Source of the DNA: Actinobacteria bacterium UBA3120 | GTDB lineage: Bacteria; Actinomycetota; Actinomycetes; S36-B12 | DNA: 11,636 nt | Reading direction: 5' to 3' | NCBI GenBank assembly: GCA_002365735.1 | Contig: DEZY01000169.1 | Span: 12,709 to 24,344 of the forward strand | Part shown: piece after piece, positions 1-6,583 of the stretch | Layout: each line of letters opens with the position of its first letter | Numbering within the stretch: the stretch's first letter is position 1 | The notes under the pieces: generated by a model | Database searches by the model: none | Told to the model about the DNA's origin: nothing | The model's input: only the letters and a program-made list of their open reading frames with translations | Made by a program: the position numbers and the translations under genes

Positions 1-164
1 GAGCGGGTAACAATGGAACCCGTTAGGGATGAAGATCCTTGACCAGGTTCAGTCAGACCGGTGAGAAGGAGTATCCAACTAAGAAAGAAGCAAAATGGCG
101 GCGCAGAGAGTTATGGCTAAACGTAAGGGGATAAAACCAATACGGTACGTTATGGCCGCAGCCC
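1..164. other. non-coding left edge with three consecutive hairpins
   Basis: No gene can be supported here. One forward frame is open from base 1 to a TGA at 40-42 and could be the last 13 codons of an upstream gene, but nothing identifies it. The first 62 bases can form three adjacent stem-loops: 2-8 with 18-24 (7 bp, one G-U), 25-30 with 35-40 (6 bp, one G-U, loop GAAG), and 42-48 with 57-62 (6 bp with A45 bulged). A purine-rich stretch with a GAAGGAG at 65-71 follows, but no start codon lies at a useful distance from it. The next ATG (95) opens a frame that runs straight through the tRNA gene and is not credible as a protein. The tRNA promoter should lie in 120-160; TACGTT at 146-151 is a weak -10 candidate without a clear -35. 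Confidence 0.4.
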
Positions 165-238
165 GCCCCCTTAACTCAGCTGGCCAGAGTGCCTCACTTG
201 TAATGAGGAAGTCTGCGGTTCGAATCCGCAAGGGGGCC
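165..238 (+). tRNA. tRNA-Thr (anticodon TGT)
   Basis: The full cloverleaf can be drawn by hand. The acceptor stem is 165-171 with 231-237 (7 bp, GCCCCCT with AGGGGGC). The D stem is 174-177 with 187-190, with GG at 182-183 in the loop. The anticodon stem is 192-196 with 204-208, and the loop CTTGTAA puts anticodon TGT at 199-201, which reads ACA for threonine. The T stem is 214-218 with 226-230 and carries the usual TTCGAAT loop. By this fold the discriminator is C238, and the genome continues CAA, so the CCA end is not fully encoded. The gene ends in its own terminator and converges on rlmB. Confidence 0.95.
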
Positions 239-246
239 CAAACGTT

Positions 247-272
247 AACCCTCCACTTCGGTGGGGGTTTTT
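247..272 (+). terminator. Rho-independent terminator of tRNA-Thr
   Basis: A 7-bp stem (250-256 with 261-267, one G-U pair) closes a TTCG tetraloop at 257-260 and is followed by five T residues at 268-272. It lies 9 nt after the tRNA and should end its transcript. A helix followed by a T-run is the classic intrinsic form. On the opposite strand the hairpin lies about 90 nt past the rlmB stop and lacks a good T-run, so it is less likely to serve rlmB. Confidence 0.85.
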
Positions 273-363
273 GTGCCCAGAATAATAATTGGGCTATTCA
301 GTGGAAAAGTTGAGCTCGGTCAGCAATATCGCATGCCCCCAATGGAGTTGCGCTGGTTTGCGG

Positions 364-1320
364 TTAGTTTCTGGCCCGGAACATGTCCTGCAACACGATT
401 GATGCTGCAACTGACGCATTAAGGGACTCGTTGCCCTTAGCCATAGGAATATTGACCAGCCAGTCACAGTTTTCCTTGACGAGTCGGGATAGGCCAGCGC
501 CTTCAGCCCCAATCACGATTACAACCGGGTCCCGCCAAATGTCAGCCCTAATTTCCTGTAGAGGGGTTGAGCCTTCGGCTGCAAGTCCGATCACGATGAA
601 GCCCGATTTTTGTAGTGAAATAAGGGAGCGACTCAAATTCGTCACTTGCGCGACCTTGATTCTTGTCAGCGCACCGGCTGATGACTTCCATGCAGTCGCG
701 GTTACGCCCACACTGCGTCGTTCGGGAAGAAGAATTGCCTCGGCCCCAAAAGCGGCAGCGGATCTGGATATGGCTCCCAGGTTGCGCGGGTCGGTTAATC
801 CATCACACGCAATGATGCAGCGCGTGGTTTCAATTGATTTGAGGTCTGCATATTTGTAGTCGGGAACTGTAAGAACAAGACCCTGATGCACACCACCTTC
901 AGTCATGCGGTCAAGTTCGGGGCGAGGAACCTCCATCAATGGGATTCCTGCGGCCAGTGCAGTTTTCAGTGCTTCGCGAAAGCGGTCATCAGTATCTGCT
1001 TTCGACTGAACATAGAGGGCATTCGCTGGCACTTTTGCTCTGAGGGCTTCTACAACTGAGTTGCGTCCCATGAGTAGTCCAGCAACCCGGGCTTTTGTGC
1101 GTTCCACCCTGCGGCCGCCGGTACCCACAGGGGAGGTTGCTGCCCGCCGTTCAGCCGCTTTCTTTTGCTTCGCTTTGGGGTGATGTGGGCGATCAACCGC
1201 TTTCGGAGTTGGTCCACGACCGTCAAGTTTGTCTTTGCGGTTACCGCCGGACCCAGCGCCTGCACCCTTTTTGGAACCAGGGTTGCGCATTGCACCACGT
1301 CGTTGGGAGTTACCTGCCAT
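364..1320 (-). CDS. rlmB: 23S rRNA (guanosine-2'-O-)-methyltransferase RlmB, SpoU/TrmH family
   Basis: The 318-residue product is a SPOUT-class RNA ribose methyltransferase. RlmB uses S-adenosylmethionine to methylate a 23S rRNA guanosine (G2251 in E. coli) in the peptidyl-transferase region. The three family motifs are present: motif 1 LTDPRNLGAISRSA (residues 175-188, with N180 and R186), motif 2 VIGAEGAGLSR (269-279, with E273) and motif 3 IPMAKGNESLNASVA (291-305), which builds the knotted SAM site. A substrate-binding domain precedes the catalytic domain at about 82-155. Residues 1-78 form a basic, Gly/Lys/Arg-rich, probably disordered tail, as in other actinobacterial homologues. The ATG shares one base with the cysS TAA stop, so translation is probably coupled. 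Family assignment is firm; the exact target nucleotide is by homology. Confidence 0.93.
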   Translation of the reverse strand: MAGNSQRRGAMRNPGSKKGAGAGSGGNRKDKLDGRGPTPKAVDRPHHPKAKQKKAAERRAATSPVGTGGRRVERTKARVAGLLMGRNSVVEALRAKVPANALYVQSKADTDDRFREALKTALAAGIPLMEVPRPELDRMTEGGVHQGLVLTVPDYKYADLKSIETTRCIIACDGLTDPRNLGAISRSAAAFGAEAILLPERRSVGVTATAWKSSAGALTRIKVAQVTNLSRSLISLQKSGFIVIGLAAEGSTPLQEIRADIWRDPVVIVIGAEGAGLSRLVKENCDWLVNIPMAKGNESLNASVAASIVLQDMFRARN

Positions 1321-2735
1321 TAGTGTGATTCCTTAGATTGCGGGGCACGAATACTAAATCGCACACCTTCTTTTGTGTCTTCAAGGGCGATCCCGATTCG
1401 ATCGAGTTCGTCACGAATTGCATCTGCTGCTTCAAAATCTTTACGTGCGCGCGCATCTGCTCTTTGGTCTATGGCGACCTGAACGAGTTGCCCAATAACG
1501 TCCTGATTACTGGACTGCTCCTGTTCCCATTGCACATCAAGTGGGTTCATGCCCAGCACATCGAGCATGCTGACCACCGAGACCAGTGCAGCTCGCACCC
1601 CTTCGGTGTCATTTTCCGCGAGCTTAGAGTTCGCGGCCCTCACAACTTCATGGATAACAGCAATCGCTTTGGGAACCCCAAAGTCATTGTTCATTTCCGC
1701 ATCAAACTTCTCGGCGCGGGAATCACTATCAATTTCAACCGTCGAGAGTTTCAACATTTCCATCGCACGAGTGATGAATCCACTAACGCGCTCAAAACCT
1801 ATCCCGGCCTCCTGAACCGCTGCGTCCGAAAATTCCAACATAGAGCGGTAATGCGAGCCAGCCAAGTAGTAGCGCAAATGAATTGGTGGGATTCTTTTCA
1901 ATACTTCACTCACTAACAGCGAGTTGCCCAGCGACTTACTCATTTTCTCACCGGCGGTAGTCACCCAAGCGTTATGCATCCAATACTGCGCAAATGAATC
2001 ACCAGCGGCTCGGGATTGAGCAATCTCATTTTCATGGTGCGGAAAGATCAAATCAATCCCCCCACCATGAATATCAAATGAGTCACCCAGATATTTACGC
2101 GCCATTGCCGAGCATTCAATATGCCAACCAGGCCGGCCCGGACCCCAAGGCGTCTCCCAATGAGGTTCATCTGCCTTTGCCGCTTTCCACATGGCAAAAT
2201 CACGCGGATCGCGTTTTCCCTGTGCGACGGCGTCACTGGCCGCCAACATGTCATCAATCTTCTGGCCACTCAAAGATCCATAGGAAGCATCCGAGCGGAC
2301 ATCGAAGTAAACGTCACCGGCCTGGGCATATCCGTGATTCGTATCAATAATTTCTTGCATCATGTCGATCATTTCAGGGATATGACCGGTAGCGCGCGGT
2401 TCCGCCGTTGGAGCTAGACATCCCAGCGCCGCATAAGCCTGGGTGAAAGCTCGCTCGTTCTTAAAAGCGACTACCCAATAGGGGACATCATCGTGGCCGG
2501 CATTGTGGATTATTTTGTCGTCAATATCGGTGACATTGCGAACAAAGGTCACGTCGTATCCCTGTGCACTTAACCAGCGACGCACCACATCAAATGCCAC
2601 TCCGCTGCGAATATGTCCGACATGCGGTGGGGCCTGCACGGTCGCCCCGCACAGGTAAAGACCCACTTTGCCGCTCTCCCGGGGAATAAACTGCCGCAAC
2701 GAACGCGTCGATGTGTCATAAATCTGTAAAGTCAC
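1320..2735 (-). CDS. cysS: cysteinyl-tRNA synthetase
   Basis: A class Ia aminoacyl-tRNA synthetase of 471 residues, a normal length, that charges tRNA-Cys with cysteine in the cytoplasm. It shows the HIGH-type signature as PHVGH (37-41), a KMSKS loop (264-268, in EKMSKSLGN), and the zinc/cysteine-site residues C29 (YLCGATVQ), C208 (WHIECSAM) and H233-H234-E235 (FPHHENE). The paralogue MshC of mycothiol synthesis shares this fold, but length, C-terminal domain and the rlmB neighbour fit CysS. The start is GTG; no Shine-Dalgarno precedes it, but TAATGT sits 7 nt upstream, so this gene may be read from its own leaderless transcript as well as from the carD-ispD-ispF operon 43 bp upstream. It overlaps rlmB by one base. 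Confidence 0.95.
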   Translation of the reverse strand: MTLQIYDTSTRSLRQFIPRESGKVGLYLCGATVQAPPHVGHIRSGVAFDVVRRWLSAQGYDVTFVRNVTDIDDKIIHNAGHDDVPYWVVAFKNERAFTQAYAALGCLAPTAEPRATGHIPEMIDMMQEIIDTNHGYAQAGDVYFDVRSDASYGSLSGQKIDDMLAASDAVAQGKRDPRDFAMWKAAKADEPHWETPWGPGRPGWHIECSAMARKYLGDSFDIHGGGIDLIFPHHENEIAQSRAAGDSFAQYWMHNAWVTTAGEKMSKSLGNSLLVSEVLKRIPPIHLRYYLAGSHYRSMLEFSDAAVQEAGIGFERVSGFITRAMEMLKLSTVEIDSDSRAEKFDAEMNNDFGVPKAIAVIHEVVRAANSKLAENDTEGVRAALVSVVSMLDVLGMNPLDVQWEQEQSSNQDVIGQLVQVAIDQRADARARKDFEAADAIRDELDRIGIALEDTKEGVRFSIRAPQSKESH

Positions 2736-2742
2736 GCTGCGA

Positions 2743-2748
2743 ACATTA
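2743..2748 (-). promoter_or_regulatory. possible -10 box for a leaderless cysS transcript
   Basis: The minus-strand hexamer TAATGT (TANNNT type) is separated by 7 nt from the GTG of cysS, so transcription would begin at or next to the start codon. There is no purine-rich ribosome site between them. No good -35 is visible; TTGGGG lies about 19 nt further upstream. The call is inference from spacing. Confidence 0.4.
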
Positions 2749-2751
2749 CTA

Positions 2752-2761
2752 GTGAGTTCAC
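2752..2761. repeat. near-palindromic 10-mer GTGAGTTCAC, copy 1
   Basis: GTGA-GT-TCAC is symmetric apart from the central two bases. It lies in the 43-bp gap between ispF and cysS, just upstream of the candidate cysS -10. The identical 10-mer occurs at 5875-5884, directly before DUF554. It contains GTTCAC, the core of the actinobacterial PHO-box half-site, although one half-site alone is weak evidence for a regulator site. Confidence 0.35.
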
Positions 2762-2778
2762 AGTGCGCCCCAATTGCT

Positions 2779-3261
2779 TTAGCGTGCGATCACGCTGGCG
2801 ATGGCAATTGCGGCAATTCCCTCACCGCGCCCAGTAAGTCCGAGCCCATCTGATGTGGTCCCAGAGACTCGAACGGGTGCACCGATTGCAGCCGAGAGGA
2901 CATCTTGCGCTTCTTGGCGCCGGGTGCCTACTTTCGGTGAGTTACCAATTACCTGCACGGACGCATTAATGATCACATATTTATGTGACTTGACCAGCTC
3001 TCCCACGTGGGCCAACAGGCTCACTCCGGAAGCGTCCGCCCAAGCCGGGTCACTTGTTCCAAATACGGCACCCAGATCACCCAGGCCCACTGCGGAAAGC
3101 AGTGCGTCACAGATTGCATGGGCTGCGACATCAGCATCTGAGTGGCCGTCAAGTCCCACTTCACCTGGCCACAGTAATCCCGCTATCCACAACGGACGCC
3201 CGGCCGCGAAAGCGTGCACATCCGTTCCAATTCCCACCAGAGGGTGATTAGGTAATGACAC
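2779..3261 (-). CDS. ispF: 2-C-methyl-D-erythritol 2,4-cyclodiphosphate synthase
   Basis: IspF cyclises CDP-methylerythritol 2-phosphate to methylerythritol cyclodiphosphate with release of CMP, in the MEP isoprenoid pathway. From the chosen GTG the product has 160 residues, the family's usual size. Visible features are the metal ligands D14 and H16 (GTDVHAF) and H48 (DADVAAH), the GHSDAD loop (39-44), and the C-terminal [14 protein letters not shown] block (135-148), which binds the CDP moiety and closes the trimer. A longer frame begins at 3309, but GTG at 3259-3261 is preferred: GAAGGG lies 6 nt before it, the family N-terminus starts here, and overlap with ispD drops to 14 nt. It is the third gene of carD-ispD-ispF. 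Confidence 0.93.
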   Translation of the reverse strand: MSLPNHPLVGIGTDVHAFAAGRPLWIAGLLWPGEVGLDGHSDADVAAHAICDALLSAVGLGDLGAVFGTSDPAWADASGVSLLAHVGELVKSHKYVIINASVQVIGNSPKVGTRRQEAQDVLSAAIGAPVRVSGTTSDGLGLTGRGEGIAAIAIASVIAR

Positions 3262-3958
3262 CGCTCGCCCTTCTTTTCGCAATAATGGTTTCGGCAATTG
3301 CCAGATCAAATGGTCGAGTGATTTTCATTGCTTCCACGTGACCTTCAATGACCTTGACCCGAACTCCCATCGCCTCAATCAAACCCGCGTCGTCCGTGAA
3401 GATCCCTTGGGATTCATCAAGCTCGGCGTGAGCACGCTGCAATAGCTCTCGGTCAAATCCTTGTGGTGTTTGGATCGCGCGCAATGGGTTGCGATCTATG
3501 GTTGCCAGAACATCGCCCTGCTCATTTACTTCTTTGATCGTGTCAGTGACACTAAGCCCGGGAACAACTGCTGGATTCCCCGCACGAACTGAACCCACGA
3601 CAGCACTTATCAATTCAATTGGGACAAGTGGTCGGGCGGCATCATGAACGAGGACAACATCAACATCAGGCGGCAAAGCAATGAGCGCACGGGCAACAGA
3701 TTCCTGTCGGGTGTCACCACCGGCGACAACACTGACTTTGTCTGAGAAACTTTGCTGGGACAACAGGGCCGTCACCGATTCCACATCGCTTTGCGGAGCA
3801 GCGACAACCACCAGGTCGATACTTCGAGCAGACGCTAAGGCACTCACTGCATAGATAAGTATGGGGACACCGGCAATCTCGCGTAATGCCTTTGGCTCTC
3901 CCGGCCCTAATCGCTCGCCGCGACCAGCTGCCGGGACAAGTGCCGCGGTGCGATTCAC
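3248..3958 (-). CDS. ispD: 2-C-methyl-D-erythritol 4-phosphate cytidylyltransferase
   Basis: IspD transfers CMP from CTP to methylerythritol 4-phosphate, the MEP-pathway step before the kinase IspE. The 236-residue protein has the nucleotidyltransferase fold: the glycine-rich CTP loop [16 protein letters not shown] (9-24, with K23), GGDTRQESV (80-88), the metal-binding VHDAARPL (104-111, with D106), QTPQGF (163-168), and K212 in the [12 protein letters not shown] block (212-223). The start is GTG; the upstream 13-nt gap from carD holds only weak purine runs, so translation probably depends on the carD message. The 3' end overlaps ispF by 14 nt. In some bacteria IspD and IspF are fused; here they are separate, overlapping genes. 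Confidence 0.93.
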   Translation of the reverse strand: MNRTAALVPAAGRGERLGPGEPKALREIAGVPILIYAVSALASARSIDLVVVAAPQSDVESVTALLSQQSFSDKVSVVAGGDTRQESVARALIALPPDVDVVLVHDAARPLVPIELISAVVGSVRAGNPAVVPGLSVTDTIKEVNEQGDVLATIDRNPLRAIQTPQGFDRELLQRAHAELDESQGIFTDDAGLIEAMGVRVKVIEGHVEAMKITRPFDLAIAETIIAKRRASGVIT

Positions 3959-3971
3959 TTTCCCAACTTTC

Positions 3972-4454
3972 TTAGGAAGCTAAGACCTCATCTAGTATTT
4001 CTTCAGCCTTGACCTCGTCGGTCTTTTCGGCAAGGGCCAGTTCGCTCACCAGAATTTGGCGCGCCTTAGCAAGCATTCGCTTTTCACCCGCTGAGAGCCC
4101 GCGATCTTGTTCACGGCGCCACAGGTCGCGAACGACTTCCGAAACCTTGATCACATCACCCGAGGAAAGCTTTTCCAGGTTCGCCTTGTAACGGCGGCTC
4201 CAATTAGTGGGTTCTTCGGTGTAGGGCTGGCGCAGAACGCTGAATACTCGTTCCAGTCCTGCCGCATCGACAACGTCTCGGACCCCAACCAGATCAACGT
4301 TTTCAGAGGGTACGCGGACGGTTAAATCCCCTTGCGCAACCCGCAGGACCAGATACTCCCGGTCTTCGCCTTTGATCTTTCGCATCTCGACCGCCTCAAT
4401 GAGTGCGGCCCCGTGATGGGGGTAGACAACTGTTTCGCCGACCTTAAAAGCCAT
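3972..4454 (-). CDS. carD: CarD-family RNA polymerase-binding transcription regulator
   Basis: CarD binds the RNA polymerase beta subunit and stabilises open promoter complexes, notably at rRNA promoters; it is essential in mycobacteria. The 160-residue product has the RNAP-interaction domain at about 1-55 and a helical DNA-binding domain after it. Residues known from M. tuberculosis CarD fall at identical numbers: R25 and R47 (polymerase contact) and W85 (minor-groove wedge, in [11 protein letters not shown]). The segment [18 protein letters not shown] is near-identical to my memory of the mycobacterial protein. The frame is open further upstream, but the ATG at 4452-4454 matches the family N-terminus and has AAGGGG about 10 nt before it. 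It leads the carD-ispD-ispF block and is divergent from the lipoprotein gene. Confidence 0.96.
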   Translation of the reverse strand: MAFKVGETVVYPHHGAALIEAVEMRKIKGEDREYLVLRVAQGDLTVRVPSENVDLVGVRDVVDAAGLERVFSVLRQPYTEEPTNWSRRYKANLEKLSSGDVIKVSEVVRDLWRREQDRGLSAGEKRMLAKARQILVSELALAEKTDEVKAEEILDEVLAS

Positions 4455-4480
4455 ATGGATGGGCCCCTTTCGAAGACCCG

Positions 4481-4486
4481 AGTTTA
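4481..4486 (-). promoter_or_regulatory. possible -10 box of the carD promoter
   Basis: The minus-strand hexamer TAAACT lies 26 nt before the carD ATG, leaving room for a short leader with AAGGGG as ribosome site. No clear TTGACA-like -35 is seen at 16-18 nt. It lies in the 139-bp divergent region shared with the lipoprotein gene. Confidence 0.4.
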
Positions 4487-4581
4487 CCACGGCGCTCCTG
4501 GTCCAGATTCGGCAGTGAGTAGCGTCTCTCGGTCCATGGGGGAATCCCGAGCGCGCATGGAGGCTGCCAACACGATCCTTG

Positions 4582-4587
4582 TACCCT
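4582..4587 (+). promoter_or_regulatory. possible -10 box for a leaderless lipoprotein gene
   Basis: TACCCT is followed by 6 nt and then GTG at 4594. No Shine-Dalgarno is present before this GTG or before the in-frame TTG at 4579. The spacing would place the transcript start at the GTG. The hexamer is a weak match outside TANNNT, so this is tentative. Confidence 0.3.
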
Positions 4588-4593
4588 GCACCT

Positions 4594-5106
4594 GTGATCA
4601 GACCTAGCCCAAACCCTCGCCCCACCCGTCTTCGACAAGTTGGCCTGGCCGCCGCCGGCTTGTCCCTTTTGAGCCTTGGGCTCACCGGTTGCTACAACGG
4701 CCAAGACGCGACAACAAACGTCCAAGCAACCCAGCCATCGGGCAATGGAAATGTTATGAAAGCTGGCCAAATTGTGGTCGACAATGCAACTGCAATCCAA
4801 GACGAGGCCGGAAACGCAACCGTGCTGATGCGAATCACAAATCAAGGCGATGATTCCGACACGTTGATTGCGGCGGTCCTGGCTAATCTGCCCGCAACCA
4901 TTACCCCTAACTCAATTGACATTGCGCCCGGTCAATCGATTTCATTCGCTTGGGACTCGACTAACTACGTAAATTTGGATGGGCTCAATGCGCCCATGAG
5001 TTCCTATGTCCCACTCGGCCTTCAATTCGCAAATGCTGGGATCACCAGTACCAATATCATGATCGTGCCCCCAACCGGTATCTATGAGGGAATTACACCT
5101 AACTAA
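4594..5106 (+). CDS. LpqE-like secreted lipoprotein
   Basis: A predicted lipoprotein of 170 residues from the GTG (175 from the TTG at 4579). The N-terminus has a basic region (RPTRLRQ), a hydrophobic stretch of about 15 residues and the lipobox LTGC with lipidated Cys33, so it should be anchored on the outer face of the membrane. The mature part is beta-rich, with a mid-region like [20 protein letters not shown], resembling actinobacterial LpqE proteins, which are related to the PCuAC copper-chaperone fold. The copper-binding His/Met pattern of true PCuAC proteins is not visible, so no metal role is claimed. M. tuberculosis also places lpqE divergent from carD, which supports the name. Function is unknown. 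A 14-bp tandem duplication spans its stop codon. Confidence 0.75.
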   Translation: MIRPSPNPRPTRLRQVGLAAAGLSLLSLGLTGCYNGQDATTNVQATQPSGNGNVMKAGQIVVDNATAIQDEAGNATVLMRITNQGDDSDTLIAAVLANLPATITPNSIDIAPGQSISFAWDSTNYVNLDGLNAPMSSYVPLGLQFANAGITSTNIMIVPPTGIYEGITPN

Positions 5107-5118
5107 TTACACCTAACT
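5091..5118 (+). repeat. perfect 14-bp tandem duplication over the lipoprotein stop codon
   Basis: The unit AATTACACCTAACT occurs at 5091-5104 and again at 5105-5118 without mismatch. The TAA stop (5104-5106) is created at the junction. Without the second copy the frame would read the same final residues (ITPN) and end in TGA, so the protein is identical either way. It looks like a recent slippage event. Confidence 0.9.
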
Positions 5119-5129
5119 GACCGGGCGCA

Positions 5130-5873
5130 TTACACGTATGCCGCAACAATCACGGTGAGAATTGGCGCCACAATTAGTGCGGGCAATAAATCACCCACCG
5201 CCACAGACTTTATCCGCAAAACGCGAAGCGCCACCCCGATCAGCAGCACGCCGCCGGTTGCCGTGATCGACGCGATCATTGCGTTGGACAGGAAAGGGCC
5301 GGCGAACACCGCAACGATTGTGAAAAAGCCCTGCACAACTCCCACTGAAATGGCGGATGCAATCACACCCCATCCCATCGATGCAGCAAATGCAATTGAA
5401 GCGAAACCATCAAGGGATGCTTTTAAGGCTAGCTGATCAATTCCTGTTCCTAATCCGTCAGAGAGCGCGCCAAGAATCGCCAGCGGTCCAATACAAAAAA
5501 TCAAACTGGCATCCACGAAACCTTCAATAAAGCGGGCGCGGCCAGCGGATCCCTGTCCCCGTGAAAACTTAGTTTGCAACCAGCCGCCAACAGATTCAAG
5601 GCGTGACTCGATCCGCAGGAAAGATCCGATGATTCCACCAATAATCAGTGAACCCAAAACAATGAGAAGGGTCGCAGAGCCACCCACTTCATCCACCCAA
5701 TCTTGATTCCGCAAGGCGACAATGTTCAACGCTGCGATAACGAGCACGAGCATGCCCAGTGAGTCGGTAACGACCGCGCGGGTTCGCTCAGGAAGTCGGT
5801 GGCCTAAGCCAACACCAATCAGTGAGCCAACCACAATTGCGCAAACATTGATGATCGTCCCTAGACCTACCAC
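5130..5873 (-). CDS. DUF554 family integral membrane protein
   Basis: A 247-residue, very hydrophobic protein with about six or seven membrane segments (roughly residues 5-25, 37-55, 66-87, 118-136, 155-175, 183-205, 225-246). The opening GLGTIINVCAIVVGSLIG and the central blocks FIEGFVDASLIFCIGPLAILGAL and LALKASLDGFASIAFAASMGWG are hallmarks of DUF554 (YdfK/YqgA type). The biochemical role is not established; transport is a reasonable guess from topology. The GTG start matches the family N-terminus but has no ribosome site; a GTGAGTTCAC near-palindrome is one base upstream. It starts 29 nt after the regX3 stop on the same strand, so it is probably co-transcribed with senX3-regX3, and a link to phosphate control is inference only. 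Confidence 0.85.
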   Translation of the reverse strand: MVGLGTIINVCAIVVGSLIGVGLGHRLPERTRAVVTDSLGMLVLVIAALNIVALRNQDWVDEVGGSATLLIVLGSLIIGGIIGSFLRIESRLESVGGWLQTKFSRGQGSAGRARFIEGFVDASLIFCIGPLAILGALSDGLGTGIDQLALKASLDGFASIAFAASMGWGVIASAISVGVVQGFFTIVAVFAGPFLSNAMIASITATGGVLLIGVALRVLRIKSVAVGDLLPALIVAPILTVIVAAYV

Positions 5874-5874
5874 G

Positions 5875-5884
5875 GTGAGTTCAC
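5875..5884. repeat. near-palindromic 10-mer GTGAGTTCAC, copy 2
   Basis: Identical to 2752-2761 and similarly placed just before a leftward gene, here in the 29-nt gap between regX3 and DUF554 and one base from the GTG. It could be a protein-binding site or chance; no regulator is assigned. Confidence 0.35.
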
Positions 5885-5902
5885 GAAGCGGAGGCTACCA
5901 AA

Positions 5903-6583
5903 CTAGATCTCGAATTTGTATCCCAAGCCACGAACTGTATTAAGATGAACAGGGCTGGACGGATCAATTTCGATTTTTGCCCGAAGGCGCTTGATATGCA
6001 CGTCGAGGGTTTTGGTGTCTCCGACGTAGTCCGCACCCCACACTCGATCAATCAGCTGATTCCTGGTGAGTACCCGGCCCGAATTTCGAACAAGAAACTC
6101 TAAGAGATCAAATTCCTTGAGCGGCATAGTGACGTTCTCTCCACGGACGGAGACCACATGCCGTTCAATGTCAATCCGGACTGAGCCTGCTTCAATCGTT
6201 GGAGGGAGTAACTCTTCTGGCTCCCCATGTCGACGAAGAACCGCGCGCACTCGGGCCAAGAGCTCCCGTGACGAGAAAGGCTTTGTGACATAGTCATCAG
6301 CGCCGAGTTCAAGGCCAACCACTTTGTCAACCTCACCATCTTTGGCGGTAAGCATGATGATTGGCACCGAAGATTTTCCACGAATGATTCGACATACTTC
6401 GGTACCGGAAATGCCCGGCAACATTAAATCTAGTAGCACGAGATCGGGACCGTGCTTATCGAATTCACTTATGGCGGCATTGCCATCGGTGGCCACGAAT
6501 ACTTCATATCCTTCGCGCCGCAACATGAATGAGAGTGCGTCTGAGAATGAGTCTTCGTCTTCAACAACGAGTACACGTGTCAA
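5903..6583 (-). CDS. regX3: RegX3/PhoP-type phosphate response regulator (OmpR family)
   Basis: A 226-residue two-domain response regulator. The receiver domain (about 1-118) has the acidic pocket E8-D9, phospho-acceptor D52 (LLDLMLPG), T79 and K101 (VTKPF). The C-terminal winged helix (about 128-226) carries PLKEFDLLEFLV, RNQLIDRVWG, DTKTLDVHIKRLRAKI and the closing TVRGLGYKFEI of OmpR/PhoB proteins. The name rests on synteny with a SenX3-type kinase and phoU; this protein is called RegX3 in mycobacteria and PhoP in Streptomyces and activates phosphate-starvation genes. The start is TTG and shares the four bases TTGA with the kinase stop, with AAAGG about 9 nt upstream, so translation should be coupled. 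Confidence 0.92.
   Translation of the reverse strand: MTRVLVVEDEDSFSDALSFMLRREGYEVFVATDGNAAISEFDKHGPDLVLLDLMLPGISGTEVCRIIRGKSSVPIIMLTAKDGEVDKVVGLELGADDYVTKPFSSRELLARVRAVLRRHGEPEELLPPTIEAGSVRIDIERHVVSVRGENVTMPLKEFDLLEFLVRNSGRVLTRNQLIDRVWGADYVGDTKTLDVHIKRLRAKIEIDPSSPVHLNTVRGLGYKFEI

Noticed and set aside
275..294. Inverted repeat GCCCA/TGGGC after the tRNA terminator, as a possible rlmB terminator
   Set aside because: Only 5 bp with a 10-base loop and no T-run on either strand.
95..313. Forward frame of 72 codons beginning MAAQRVMAKRKG
   Set aside because: It runs through the whole tRNA-Thr gene and its terminator; only a weak purine-rich run precedes it and no family is recognisable.
1338..1916. 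Forward frame of 192 codons
   Set aside because: It lies entirely antisense to cysS, whose motifs are intact; the product has the Cys/Asn/His-rich look of a shadow frame.
2801..3247. Forward frame of 148 codons
   Set aside because: Antisense to ispF; no recognisable domain and no ribosome site.
3262..3309. Upstream extension of ispF to an ATG at 3309
   Set aside because: It would add 16 non-conserved residues and overlap ispD by 62 nt; the GTG at 3261 has a ribosome site and gives the family length.
4455..4685. Upstream extension of carD by 77 codons
   Set aside because: The extension runs into the divergent lipoprotein gene and lacks similarity; the CarD family starts at [12 protein letters not shown], where R25, R47 and W85 numbering matches.
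4444..4845. Leftward frame of 133 codons between carD and the lipoprotein gene
   Set aside because: Overlaps the carD promoter and is antisense to the lipoprotein gene; Cys/Trp-rich composition typical of a shadow frame.
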